This document shows, in pieces, positions 54,488 through 63,710 of a stretch of 64,000 nt of DNA (positions are counted from its first letter, which is position 1; each line of letters starts with the position of its first letter). Below the pieces are notes generated by a model. It was not told the DNA's origin, ran no database searches, and worked only from the letters and a program-made list of their open reading frames with translations. Source of the stretch: Palsa-601 sp963801185 (lineage in GTDB: Bacteria; Actinomycetota; Acidimicrobiia; Acidimicrobiales; Bog-793); NCBI GenBank assembly GCA_963801185.1, contig CAWDDW010000003.1:2046001-2110000 (forward strand). The letters are read 5' to 3'. The position numbers and the translations under genes are program-made.

Positions 54488-55123
54488 TCAGTACAAGCCG
54501 AGCTGTGCTGCGCACTCGGGCCACTGGCCCCAGCCCGAGCGAGCCTCCAGCTCTGCGGCGGCCTGGTCCTGTGTCGCCGGCGAGGCCTCGCTCGGGAGTC
54601 CCGAGTAGCCGAGGCCGTACCACGTCGACAGCGAGAACTGGTAGGCGCCGTAGTAACCGTTGCCCGTGTCCTCCGCGTAGTTGTCGCCAGATTCGCAGAC
54701 CCGAATCTCGTACCAGACGCCACCTGAGGGGGCGGCCGGTGCCGGTGGTGCAGTCGTCGTCGTCGTGACCACGGGCGCAGGAACTGGCGGGGCAACCAGG
54801 ACTGCGGCCTTCAGGGCGACGGCATGCTTCGGTCCTGGGACGGGGGGGAGCCCTGTCCAGGGACTGAGGTGCGACTGCTCGGCGAGGCTGACGTCGTGGA
54901 CCAACAACAGGTCGGTCTCGGACGGCTTCAGGTCGTTTGCAGGAAGATGGCTCTTGATCCGCCCGCTCGCCCTGTCAAGGGTGGCGTTCGAACCGGGGTG
55001 GTGTCCACCAGCGCTCGTGGCGCTGGTCAGTACTGAGTTGAAAGAACCGGTAGTCGTACCGGCAATGGCGCTCGCTCCGAGCGCCGTGAACGCGGTCAGC
55101 GCGATCAGGGGGTGCTTGCGCAT
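54488..55123 (-). CDS. Resuscitation-promoting factor-like transglycosylase
   Basis: A 211-residue secreted protein: signal sequence (MRKHPLIALTAFTALGASAIA), a linker rich in Pro/Ala/Thr and a C-terminal Rpf/transglycosylase-like domain (WYEIRVCESGDNYAEDTGNG; GAYQFSLSTWYGLGY; RSGWGQWPECAAQLGLY). The catalytic Glu is that of VCESG. It should cleave peptidoglycan glycan strands at growth restart. AAGGAGGAGC precedes ATG 55123. A long leader and its own promoter lie upstream, as is typical of tightly controlled muralytic enzymes. Confidence 0.9.
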   Translation of the reverse strand: MRKHPLIALTAFTALGASAIAGTTTGSFNSVLTSATSAGGHHPGSNATLDRASGRIKSHLPANDLKPSETDLLLVHDVSLAEQSHLSPWTGLPPVPGPKHAVALKAAVLVAPPVPAPVVTTTTTAPPAPAAPSGGVWYEIRVCESGDNYAEDTGNGYYGAYQFSLSTWYGLGYSGLPSEASPATQDQAAAELEARSGWGQWPECAAQLGLY

Positions 55124-55712
55124 CGTGCTCCTCCTTGGGAGTTCGGAAACCCGGTGGGCTCCAAGTTGTTGCCTGATGCGGGCGCCCGTCTTGTGTGCAT
55201 CCGGCTCGTGGCACGGTGCCGGGAGGGCTGATCGTGCCGGGACGCTGTGGCGTCCGTTCGAGGTGCAGACGGGTAGGGCCCTGTGTGCTGGTAGTGGTGT
55301 GACTCCTTTTCGTCCTTCGGACTGATCGGGACGAGACGGGCGCGGGGCTCGGCGATGGCCAATGCTGCCTAGATGTGCCTTTAGCAAATGGGCCAAAGTA
55401 CTGAGGCCCACCTCCCGGGATCCCACTCACCGGGAAGTTGCGACACCGTCTGTCGTTGACGTTATGTAGTGCTTACTTTAGCGAGCACTTGCGGGAGGGA
55501 CAACCGGTTCTGCCACTCAGGGTGGTCGCGGAGACCTCCCTGACCAGGGGCTCTCGCGCAAAGGTGCAGGTAAAAAGGTTTTTGTCAGCCGGGGTGTCGG
55601 CATATCGGCCGACCCGGCCTCCCAGGGTCCTAAAACGACCACTCTCAGTGAGAATCACCAGCAAGCCACGCATCCCTGGTCGTCTACTCCCGCGCTCGGC
55701 CGATCGGAGCCG
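55124..55712 (-). promoter_or_regulatory. Long structured leader and promoter region of the Rpf-like gene
   Basis: No convincing gene is seen in these 589 bp. A promoter on the minus strand has -35 TTGTCC (55503-55498), a 17-bp spacer and -10 TAAAGT (55480-55475), giving a leader of about 345 nt. The leader holds several hairpins (for example GGGCC/GGCCC and GTCC-GAA-GGAC) and the strong ribosome-binding site. Rpf genes of actinobacteria are often preceded by a c-di-AMP (ydaO) riboswitch, but I cannot match that consensus by eye. Upstream of the promoter a separate hairpin GTCGGC/GCCGAC flanks CGATAT, near 55598-55615. Confidence 0.55.
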
Positions 55713-56573
55713 TCAGGCGGCCGGTCCGTCGGCCTGACGGCTCGTCTCGGTGTCGATGCCGAGAGCTGAGCCGACGTCATCGAGCGCGGCGGCAACCGCT
55801 GCGCGTACGTCCGGCCGGTGCTCCTCGGCCACGCTCGCGAGGGGCGTGAGGGTGGCATAGCCGAGCGCGGTCAGCGTCTCGTCGCTCTCGTCGCCGGGCG
55901 GGGGTTCGCCGAAGCCGAGCTCGAGCAACATCTTCGACCCGAGGGTTGCATCGACGAGTGCCGCCCGGATGAGGCCGCTCCGGGCGAGCTTGGCCCACCT
56001 GAGCCCTTGCAGCTGGTCGAGCGGCAGGTTGGGGACGTTGCAGCTCACGACGGTCCTCGGTGGGGCAGCGGCCACCCGTGGCGCGAGAGCCGCGGCGAGG
56101 CTGGCCGCAGTCTCGAAGTGGATGTCGCCACCGCGGTCCGACTCGAACGAGGAGAACGGCCCCGACTGGATGCTCATCGCGAGGCCGCGCTTGTTGAAGT
56201 GAACCGAGGTGAGAGCAGCACCGATCGTCCCCGAGTGGAGAACCGCCCGCCCGACGTTCCGGCCGGGGTTGATCCCCGCCACGATCAGGTCGGGCGGCGG
56301 GCCGAATGCGCCGAGGCACCCGGCGATGACGATGAGCGCAGGCAGCGCTTCGACGCCGAGGGTCTCGATGCCTTCGAGCCCGGGCAGATCGAGCGCTTCC
56401 ACCTCGATGCCGTCGTTCATGGTGTGAAGCGGTCCGACGCCGGCGCCCGCACCGCTCGCCTCCTCTAGTGGTGCGACCACCAGCACATCGAGCCCTGCCG
56501 CATGAAGCGCTCGGGCGAGTACGGCTAGACCGGGAGCGTCGACACCGTCGTCGTTGGTGACCAGGACCCGCAC
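55713..56573 (-). CDS. surE: 5'/3'-nucleotidase SurE
   Basis: A 286-residue survival protein E nucleotidase: VRVLVTNDDGVDAPGL at the N-terminus (metal-binding Asp-Asp), LIVAGINPGRNVGRAVLHSGT and VVSCNVPNLP. It dephosphorylates nucleoside monophosphates and related compounds. The start is GTG 56573, with TATGGT 6 nt upstream (leaderless). It is divergent from the aldose epimerase gene with 19 bp between start codons. Confidence 0.92.
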   Translation of the reverse strand: MRVLVTNDDGVDAPGLAVLARALHAAGLDVLVVAPLEEASGAGAGVGPLHTMNDGIEVEALDLPGLEGIETLGVEALPALIVIAGCLGAFGPPPDLIVAGINPGRNVGRAVLHSGTIGAALTSVHFNKRGLAMSIQSGPFSSFESDRGGDIHFETAASLAAALAPRVAAAPPRTVVSCNVPNLPLDQLQGLRWAKLARSGLIRAALVDATLGSKMLLELGFGEPPPGDESDETLTALGYATLTPLASVAEEHRPDVRAAVAAALDDVGSALGIDTETSRQADGPAA

Positions 56574-56578
56574 CTCAC

Positions 56579-56585
56579 TACCATA
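56579..56585. promoter_or_regulatory. Overlapping divergent -10 boxes of surE and the aldose epimerase gene
   Basis: TACCATA contains TACCAT (plus strand, 8 nt before GTG 56593) and, on the other strand, TATGGT (6 nt before GTG 56573). One 7-bp element can serve both leaderless genes. Confidence 0.5.
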
Positions 56586-56592
56586 TCGAGAC

Positions 56593-57566
56593 GTGCCGGA
56601 GTACTCGGAGCCCGGTCCGCCCGATCGGAGCCGGCCGCCGTCGGGCAGGCAGTTCGAGGTCGTCAACGGCTCGGCGGCGGTCGTCGTGGCGGAGGTGGGC
56701 GGCGGGCTCCGCACCTTCGACATCTCGGGCGAGCCGGTGCTGTTCGGCTATCCCGCCGAGGAGCTCTGCAGTGGTGGCAAGGGCCAAGTCCTCGCGCCCT
56801 GGCCGAACCGTCTCGAGGACGGTACGTACTCGTTCGGCGGCGTGTCGGCCAGCGCCTCTCTCGACGAGCCGGCGCACGCGAACGCCATCCACGGCCTCGT
56901 GAGATGGATGAACTGGGCCGCTGTTGCGCAGTCCGATCGTTCGGTGACGATGGCGGTCGAGCTCCGCCTCAGCCGGGATACCCGTGGCGCGTGTCGGTCG
57001 AGGTGACGTACGAGCTCATGTCGGAGACGACGCTCCGGGTCTCCGCCGCCGCTACGAACGCCGGCCGGGCAGAGGCGCCCTTCGGGATCGGCTTCCATCC
57101 CTACGTGCACGCAGGCGAGGGTGGCGTCGACGGCTGCAGGCTTCGCTTCGCGGCTGCCGAGCGCCTCGTCGCAGACGATCGCGGCCTGCCGGTAGGAGCG
57201 CTCGACGTCGCGCGGACCGAGTATGACTTCGCTCGTGGGCGGTCGCTCTCGGGCAGAGGGTTGGACGACTGTTTCTTCGGGTTCGCAGGGCAGGTTGCTC
57301 CTGAGGGCTCTTCTTGGTCCGTGGCCGTCGAGCGGGCCGACGGCAGGACGGTCACCGTGTCTGCCGGCCCGGAATTCCCTTATGTCATGTGCTTCACCGG
57401 CGACACCCTCGGCGAGGAGGACCGGCGTCGCGCGATCGCCGTCGAGCCGATGAGTTGCCCGCCGAACGCGTTGCGCTCTGGGACGAGCCTGATCGTCCTC
57501 GGGCCAGCGGGCGGCGACCGGGCGACGTGGCGGGGAAGCTGGCAGATCGCAGCCTCCGGTTGGTGA
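56593..57566 (+). CDS. Aldose 1-epimerase-family protein, frameshifted
   Basis: A galactose-mutarotase-fold protein of about 324 residues. The N-terminal part (EVVNGSAAVVVAEVGGGLRTF; GQVLAPWPNRLEDGTYSF; NAIHGLVRWMNW) and the C-terminal part (GFHPYVHAG with the catalytic His; YVMCFTGDTLG; AVEPMSCPPNAL with the catalytic Glu) lie in different frames. A base is missing near 56966; restored, the join reads VELRPQPGYPWRV. It interconverts sugar anomers. GTG 56593 is preceded by a leaderless-type -10. Confidence 0.87.
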
Positions 57567-57579
57567 GGCCGGGCCTGTC

Positions 57580-58910
57580 CTATTCGATGGTGACGAGGGT
57601 TCCGATCGGCGTCAAAGGAAACACCGTCTCGGCGGAGCTGTACGGCATCTCGACGCATCCCAGGCTTTGGGGGTATCCGTACTGGGCGCGCAGATAGCCG
57701 TGCAGCGCGTCGCCGCCGTGGAAGTAGCTCACCCAAGGGATCCCCGGGTCGGAGTACTTCTGGCCCCCCGGCTCGGTCCCGCTCATCGTCGTCACCGTGT
57801 AGCGCGCGTAGACCGCCCACGTGCCCGCTTGCGTCGGTGCCACCTGGATGCCCGTGTTCGCGAGCGTCGTGAAGACGTTCACTCCGTCCCGCCAGATCGT
57901 GACGTACTCGGGGTTGGCCTCCGATACGTACACGTAGTCGTAAGGAGCCGTCGTGACCTGGCGAGCTGCCGCCGCCTTCAGCAACGCTTGCCACACGACC
58001 GGTCCCGCCTCGCCGTCGTCGGTGAGACCGTGAGCTGACTCGAACGCCATGACAGCGCCCGTGGTGACCTCGTTCGCCACACCGGCACTCCACTGCGCCG
58101 CGAGCGTCGTGGGGATGTTCGTGAAGCGCCAGGTGAAGGTGCCGGCCAAGGGGGCGAGCGGGATGTCGCCTGGCTCTGAAGGCTCGATGTCGGTCGTGGT
58201 CCCGGGTCCGGGCGCGGCCACGAGGGTCGTGCCGGTGCTGGCCGGGACGGCGGGCGGGTGCGTGAAGGGCGGGGCCGGAGCCGTCGACACGCCGCTCACC
58301 GGTGCGGGGGTTCCCTCGCCCTTCGGCGTGAAGGCGACCGGCAGGTACCCGAGCTCGGCGAGGAGCCTTGCAGGCGGAGAACAGAGGTGCCTGCAACGGT
58401 GAACGTGGACGTGACCGCCTTCGGGAGCGTCGTGCCGAAGGCGCTCCGTGAGGTCTGCGGGACCGTGACGGTCTCGTTCGTGAACGGGACGTACTGCTGG
58501 AGAGGGTCGAACACGAGCGTGTCCCCGCCGACCGGGTCCCAGCTTCCCGGGACCGCCGGGGAAAGCGTCGGCAGGGGAGTGGACTTGGAGAGCGGCTCGG
58601 AGTACCGAACGGTGATCGGCGACTGCCAAGCGACCGAGGACGAGCCCGCCGACGGCACTATCGACGAGACCGCCAGTGGCGCAGGAGGCGGTGGCGGGGT
58701 CTTCGGGTGGTGCTTCGACCTGTGCCCGCCTCCGGTGCCGGACTGGGAGCTGCTCGCCGCGAGCGTGCCCGCCGGATGGCCAGCGGACCGATGAGTCGCG
58801 ATCAGGGCACCGCCGATCGCGAGCGCAAGCACGACCGCGCAGGTGATCGCGAGAGTGGGCATGCTGAGGAAGCCCCTGGCACCGGAGCGCTGACTTCCTG
58901 ACTTCCCCAT
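57580..58910 (-). CDS. L,D-transpeptidase (YkuD) with Ig-like and peptidoglycan-binding-like domains, frameshifted
   Basis: A membrane helix (LAITCAVVLALAIGGALIA), a Ser/Pro linker, an Ig-like domain (VSSIVPSAGSSSVAWQSPITV), a PG-binding-like repeat (VLRLQ|RLLAELGYLPVAF; VMAFESAHGLTDDGEAGPVVWQAL) and a YkuD domain. A base is missing near 58365 inside the PG-binding segment. The active site reads YPQSLGCVEMP: Cys is present, but the usual SHGC is SLGC. The enzyme makes 3-3 cross-links in peptidoglycan. ATG 58910 follows AAGGTGG. Confidence 0.87.
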
Positions 58911-59035
58911 CTTGGTTCCACCTTGCAGAGGCCGGCGGCTCCCCTCAGCACCGGCGCCCGTGACCGCGGCCGCCGGCCGACGCCGGGACGGCGCAGATCG
59001 TATCCTGCCGTTCGGCCCCACCTTGCGCGGCAAAT

Positions 59036-61465
59036 TCAGGTGTTGGCCCCGGATTGCTCGCTCTGGGCGGCTGCGACCAGTGCCGGGCGCAGCTGTTCGA
59101 GCCGCTGCGAAGCCGGGCGCGCTCCGCTCTGTTGCTCTCGCACATAGAAACTGTCCACGACCTCATGCCCAAGCGTCGCGATCCGGGCCGACACCACGTC
59201 GAGCCCCGCCTCGGCCAGCACTGAGGCGAGACGGTGCAACAGGCCGTGGGAGTCGTGGGCACGGACCTCGACGACCGCCGCACCTGACGAGGCCGACTCG
59301 TCGATGAGCACCACCACCTCCGGGCTCCGGGCCGACGCCGGACGGCGGTAGCGGGCATATGCCTCCTCGATCGTGCGGAGGTGAGCCTCGATCGGGAGCG
59401 TGCCGGAAAGTGCGCTCTCGAGATCGGCGAGGAGGCGCGCTTTGTCGATCGGGCGCTCGGGGTCACGGTCGACCTCGAACACCTCGACGGCCATGGCCGG
59501 GCGCTCGTGCTCTTGCATGTTCCCAGCAAGCCCGAGGGCCGAGGCCCGGCGGATATCGAGACTGTGCATGGCGAGAGTGCCGGCGACGAGCGCGAACAGA
59601 CCCGGTCTGTCCGGCGCGACGACGGTCACCGTCGAGCCTTCCACTTCGACGGCGAGCTCGCCGTTCGCGACGAGCGTGGCTACCTGCGGGCTCACCTGAC
59701 GGGTGGTCGAGCTGTCGACCGGTCTTCCTTCGAACAGCGCACGGACGTTCTCGACCAGCTCGAAGACGAGCGCTGCCTTCCAACCTCCCCATGCGGCCGG
59801 CCCGGTCGCGATCGAGTCGGCCTCGGTGAGAGCAGCGAGCAACTCGAGCGTCAAGCGGTCGCCGACGGCCTCGGCCACGAGCTCGGTCGTCTCGGGGTCG
59901 TCGAGGTCGCGCCGCGTCGCCGTGTCTGCCAGTAGCAGATGCCGCTTCACGAGGCGCTCGATGACCGCCACGTCGCGGGAGTGGTAGCCCATGCGCCGGG
60001 CGATACCTCCTGCGAGCTCCCGGCCAACCTCGCTGTGGTCGCCGGGCCGGCCCTTGCCGATGTCATGGAGCAGGGCTCCGATCAGCAGCAGATCAGGGCG
60101 CTCGACGTTGCGCAGGAGGGAGGCAGCCTCGGCCACAGCCTCGAGAAGGTGGCGGTCGACCGTGAAGCGGTGGTAGGCGTTGCGCTGCGGTCGGTGACGC
60201 ACGAAGCGCCACTCGGGGAGCAGCCACTCGAACAGCCGCCGGCGATCGAGCGTCTCGATCACCGGTGTCGCCGCACGGCCGTACTCGAGGAGCGAGACGA
60301 GCGCGTCGCGGATGCCTTCGGGCCAGGGGCTGGTCAGCTCCGGCCGCTCCCGCTCGAGCCGGTCGAGACTCGAGACCGCGATGGGGACTTCGTGGCGAGC
60401 AGCTTCGGCCGCAGCCCGGAGGACGAGGGTGGGATCGCCGGCCGGTTCGGCGGCAGGACCGAGGGCGATCTCGCCATCGCGCAGCACGATCTGGCGGTCC
60501 ACCTCGGTCTCCCGGCTGGCCGAGCGCCGAGCGGGCCCGCGGAGTACCGAGTCGATGCGTCGCCAGCCATCTTCCGACGCCCACATCACCTCACGCCCGG
60601 CCTCGGCGAGGCCAGCAGCGAAACGGTCCGCATCGGCGTAGCCGAGTGTCGCGGCAACCTCGTCTTGTTCTTGCAGGCGGAGACGGTCCGACCGGTCACC
60701 GGTGCGGGCCTGGAGCGCGACTCGCGCAGCGAGCAGTAGGTCGTGGTCACCGTCGAGTGACGGCGGGCGGATCACCTCGGCGAGCGAGGGCAGCGCCCGT
60801 GCGGTGAGAGACATGGCTTCGAGGTCACGAAGGCCGCCCGCCGACTCCTTCAGATCTGGCTCCAGCAGATACGGCAACTCTCCGAAGGAGCTGTGCCGCT
60901 CCCGGGTGGCCGCCGCCAGCTGTGGCAGCCACTTGCGGTGATGCGCACGCCAGATCTCGGCGATCTTCGCGAGCACGCCCTCGGCGAACGGGCGGTCCCC
61001 GCTGATCACGCGGCCGTCGAGGAGGCCGAGGATGGCCCGCAGGTCCTGGCCCGCCACTGCGAGCATCTCTCTCGGTGTGCGCACGCTGTGGTCGAGCCGG
61101 ACACCGGTATCCCACACCTGGTACCAGATCGCGTCCGCCACCTGTTTCACGTCCCGTCGCTTGTCGTGCAGGAGGACGACGTCGAGGTCGCTCCCCGGGC
61201 ACAGCTCGCGTCTCCCGTAGCCGCCGACCGCAACGAGGGCATAGCCGCTCGGTCTCGAGGAAGTGGCTCGTTCGAACAGCCCGGCGAGATAGTCGTCCGC
61301 CGCCTCGCTGTAGCGCGGCGGCAGGTCGAGAGGCGCGAGCTCGCCTCTCAGGACCGCACCTGAAAGGGATTCGCGCTCGGTGCGCAACGGCGATGGCGCC
61401 CCGCCCGGACGGGCGCCTGGCGCGCCCGGCGTCCCGTGGGTCCCCGGTGTCCCCGCCGCCTGCAC
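59036..61465 (-). CDS. glnD: Bifunctional [protein-PII] uridylyltransferase/uridylyl-removing enzyme
   Basis: An approximately 809-residue nitrogen sensor that uridylylates or adenylylates PII. The nucleotidyltransferase motif is VAVGGYGRRELCPGSDLDVVLL, the HD phosphohydrolase is LLIGALLHDIGKGRPGDHSE and two C-terminal ACT domains follow (VTVVAPDRPGLFALVAGTL; EVRAHDSHGLLHRLASVL). GTG 61465 is chosen because TACTCT lies 7 nt upstream; ATG 61555 would run into the divergent small gene. No glnB or amtB is adjacent. An N-terminal Gly/Pro-rich tail is unusual. Confidence 0.92.
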   Translation of the reverse strand: MQAAGTPGTHGTPGAPGARPGGAPSPLRTERESLSGAVLRGELAPLDLPPRYSEAADDYLAGLFERATSSRPSGYALVAVGGYGRRELCPGSDLDVVLLHDKRRDVKQVADAIWYQVWDTGVRLDHSVRTPREMLAVAGQDLRAILGLLDGRVISGDRPFAEGVLAKIAEIWRAHHRKWLPQLAAATRERHSSFGELPYLLEPDLKESAGGLRDLEAMSLTARALPSLAEVIRPPSLDGDHDLLLAARVALQARTGDRSDRLRLQEQDEVAATLGYADADRFAAGLAEAGREVMWASEDGWRRIDSVLRGPARRSASRETEVDRQIVLRDGEIALGPAAEPAGDPTLVLRAAAEAARHEVPIAVSSLDRLERERPELTSPWPEGIRDALVSLLEYGRAATPVIETLDRRRLFEWLLPEWRFVRHRPQRNAYHRFTVDRHLLEAVAEAASLLRNVERPDLLLIGALLHDIGKGRPGDHSEVGRELAGGIARRMGYHSRDVAVIERLVKRHLLLADTATRRDLDDPETTELVAEAVGDRLTLELLAALTEADSIATGPAAWGGWKAALVFELVENVRALFEGRPVDSSTTRQVSPQVATLVANGELAVEVEGSTVTVVAPDRPGLFALVAGTLAMHSLDIRRASALGLAGNMQEHERPAMAVEVFEVDRDPERPIDKARLLADLESALSGTLPIEAHLRTIEEAYARYRRPASARSPEVVVLIDESASSGAAVVEVRAHDSHGLLHRLASVLAEAGLDVVSARIATLGHEVVDSFYVREQQSGARPASQRLEQLRPALVAAAQSEQSGANT

Positions 61466-61472
61466 GTCGTCA

Positions 61473-61478
61473 AGAGTA
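61473..61478 (-). promoter_or_regulatory. Leaderless -10 box (glnD)
   Basis: TACTCT is 7 nt upstream of GTG 61465 on the minus strand. Confidence 0.5.
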
Positions 61479-61535
61479 GAGCGCGTGACTCCACTCGCGA
61501 CACTTGTCGGAGTAGCGTCCTTGGAAGGAGGCGAA

Positions 61536-61748
61536 ATGATCGAACCACGTGGCAAGAGCGGGGGAGTGATGCGGGCCGGGCACTATCTGGTCGTCGCAGC
61601 CGTTGCGATCGTTGCCGTGCTCGTCGCCTTTGCCGTCTTCTCGTTCGTCGTGGGAGTCGTCGTCGAGATCATCAAGATCGCGGTTGTCGTGGCGGTCGTC
61701 GTCGCAGCGTTCTGGCTTGTGGCCCGAATCGCCCGTCGCGGCAAGTAG
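61536..61748 (+). CDS. Small membrane protein
   Basis: A 70-residue protein that is mostly two adjacent hydrophobic helices (YLVVAAVAIVAVLVAFAVFS and VVEIIKIAVVVAVVVAAFWL) with basic ends. The strong ribosome-binding site AAGGAGG just before ATG 61536 supports it as a real gene. It lies between divergent glnD and the convergent ABC transporter. Family and function are unknown. Confidence 0.7.
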   Translation: MIEPRGKSGGVMRAGHYLVVAAVAIVAVLVAFAVFSFVVGVVVEIIKIAVVVAVVVAAFWLVARIARRGK

Positions 61749-61760
61749 GCGCCGCCGGGC

Positions 61761-63710
61761 TCAGTGAGCGCTGGCTCCTGCCGACTCGGCCTCTGCTTGG
61801 CTGATCCACGTCTCGTACATCGCGGCGTATTGACCGCCTTTGGCGACGAGCTCGTCGTGGGAGCCCGACTCGGTCACCTTGCCGTCGTAGATCACGACGA
61901 TCCGGTCCGCTTTCATGGCCGTCGAGAGGCGGTGCGCGATCAGGACGGCGGTCCGAGCTTCGAGCAGCACATCGAGCGCCGCCTCGATCTTCGTCTCGGA
62001 GAGAAGGTCGAGGTTCGACGTCGCTTCGTCGAGCACGAGAACTCTCGGGTGGGCTAGGAACGCCCGGGCCAGTGCGATCAGCTGGCGCTCGCCTGACGAC
62101 AGCGACTGTCCCCTCTCGTGCACGATCGTGTCCAGTCCCTCGGGCATCCGCTCGATCATCTCCTCGAGCCCGACCGCGTGAACGGCCTCGTCGACCTCGG
62201 CGTCGGTAGCACCCTGACGGGCAAAGGCGATGTTGTCGCGGATCGTCCCGGCGAAGAGGAACGGCTCCTGCGGGACGACACCGAGCTGGCGGCGCAACGA
62301 GCCGAAGGTCGCGTGCCGCAGGTCGTAGCCGTCGATGAGCACCCGCCCCTCCGTCGGGTCGTAGAAGCGCGTGATCAACTTCGCCAAAGTCGACTTCCCC
62401 GCTCCCGTCGGCCCCACGAACGCGACGGTCTCGCCGGGATCGATCGTGAAGTCGACGCCGTGGATCACCGGAACGGCGGGGTCGTATCCGAACGACACGT
62501 GATCGAAGGTGATACGACCGCTGATCGGCGGGAGGTCGGTCGAGTCGGGGCTCTCGTCGACCGAGGGCTCGGTCTCGAGCAGGCCTCGGAGCTTGAACAC
62601 CGAGGCCTGGCCCTGCTGGTAGGTGTTGTACTGCTGCACCAGCAACTGGATCGGCTGAAGGAAGCGGTTCAAGTACAAGAAGAAGGCGACTAGCGCACCG
62701 ATCTGGAGCGTGTGGTGGACGACCATGTCCCCACCGATGCCGAGGAGCGCCCCCTGGCCGAGAACACCCAGCAATTGCGTGCCCGGTCCGTAGATGGCGT
62801 TGATCCGGCCGGTGTAGTTGTTGGCATCGCGGTACTCGCCGACGACGTTGCGGTGGTGGATGACGTTGTGTCTCTGGCGGTTGTGCGAGGTCACGATCCG
62901 CACGCCGTGCAGGCTCTCTGAGAGATCCGCCAATACGTTCGCGATCCCGTCCCGCACCCGGTCGTAACCGCGCTCGGAGGCGACCCGGAACCAGAGGGAA
63001 GCCGCTGTGAGGACCGGCACTATCAGGAGGACCGTGATGATCGCGAGGCGCACGTTCATCGTGAAGAGGAGGACCGTGATCACGACCATGGTGAGCCCTT
63101 GGATTGCGAACTGCGCGAGGCCGTCCTGCAACAGCTGCTGGAGGTTTTCGATGTCACTCGTCATCCGGCTCATGAGGACACCGGCCTTCTCGTCTGTGAA
63201 GAAGTCGAGCGACAGACGCTGGAGATGCGTGAAGACCTTGACGCGCAGATCGTTCATGACCCCGGCGGCGAGGCGGCCGGTCACCTTCACCTGTGAGCGC
63301 TGAGCCAGGGCGGTCGTGAGGGCGAGCGCCAGGTAGGCGATGGCCGCCGCGATGACGACGGAGAGATGTCGGTGGCCTGGCACCATGCCGTGGTCGATGG
63401 CCTTCTCGGTCAGCCAGGGGCCGGCCTGCATCGTCACGCTCATCAAGACGATCAGGGCTGCGGAGGCAAACAGCAGACGCGGGTAGCGCGTGAGCAAGCG
63501 CCAGAGCGTCAGGCGCAGGCTCTCTTCCGGCGTCGGTTGCTGGGTGAAGCTGACGGTCGGCTCACCGTGCTCCGGCTCGGTCTTGAGCAGCCGGTCGACC
63601 CCGGACTGGAGCTCGCTCGGGATCCCGCCGAAGGGAAGGCCGGTCGAGCTGGAGCTACCGGGGTGACCCCCGCCACCGAACATCCCACCGCCACCGCCGC
63701 TCCAGCCCAT
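61761..63710 (-). CDS. Heterodimeric ABC exporter subunit (ABCB type)
   Basis: A 649-residue fused transmembrane/ATPase exporter. After a Gly-rich N-terminus come six helices (LFASAALIVLMSVTMQAGPWL onward) and an ATPase domain with Walker A GPTGAGKST, signature LSSGERQLIALARAF, Walker B RVLVLDEATSNLD and H-loop IAHRLST. ATG 63710 overlaps the stop of the upstream ABC gene (TGATG). The two probably form a heterodimeric multidrug or lipid exporter. Confidence 0.9.
   Translation of the reverse strand: MGWSGGGGGMFGGGGHPGSSSSTGLPFGGIPSELQSGVDRLLKTEPEHGEPTVSFTQQPTPEESLRLTLWRLLTRYPRLLFASAALIVLMSVTMQAGPWLTEKAIDHGMVPGHRHLSVVIAAAIAYLALALTTALAQRSQVKVTGRLAAGVMNDLRVKVFTHLQRLSLDFFTDEKAGVLMSRMTSDIENLQQLLQDGLAQFAIQGLTMVVITVLLFTMNVRLAIITVLLIVPVLTAASLWFRVASERGYDRVRDGIANVLADLSESLHGVRIVTSHNRQRHNVIHHRNVVGEYRDANNYTGRINAIYGPGTQLLGVLGQGALLGIGGDMVVHHTLQIGALVAFFLYLNRFLQPIQLLVQQYNTYQQGQASVFKLRGLLETEPSVDESPDSTDLPPISGRITFDHVSFGYDPAVPVIHGVDFTIDPGETVAFVGPTGAGKSTLAKLITRFYDPTEGRVLIDGYDLRHATFGSLRRQLGVVPQEPFLFAGTIRDNIAFARQGATDAEVDEAVHAVGLEEMIERMPEGLDTIVHERGQSLSSGERQLIALARAFLAHPRVLVLDEATSNLDLLSETKIEAALDVLLEARTAVLIAHRLSTAMKADRIVVIYDGKVTESGSHDELVAKGGQYAAMYETWISQAEAESAGASAH

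Noticed and set aside
55124..55470. ydaO-type c-di-AMP riboswitch before the Rpf-like gene
   Set aside because: Expected from the gene type, but the conserved sequence blocks could not be matched by eye; kept only as a test.
55473..55673. 66-codon open frame between surE and the Rpf-like gene
   Set aside because: It overlaps the proposed promoter and a hairpin, has no ribosome-binding site and matches nothing I know; more likely chance in a regulatory region.
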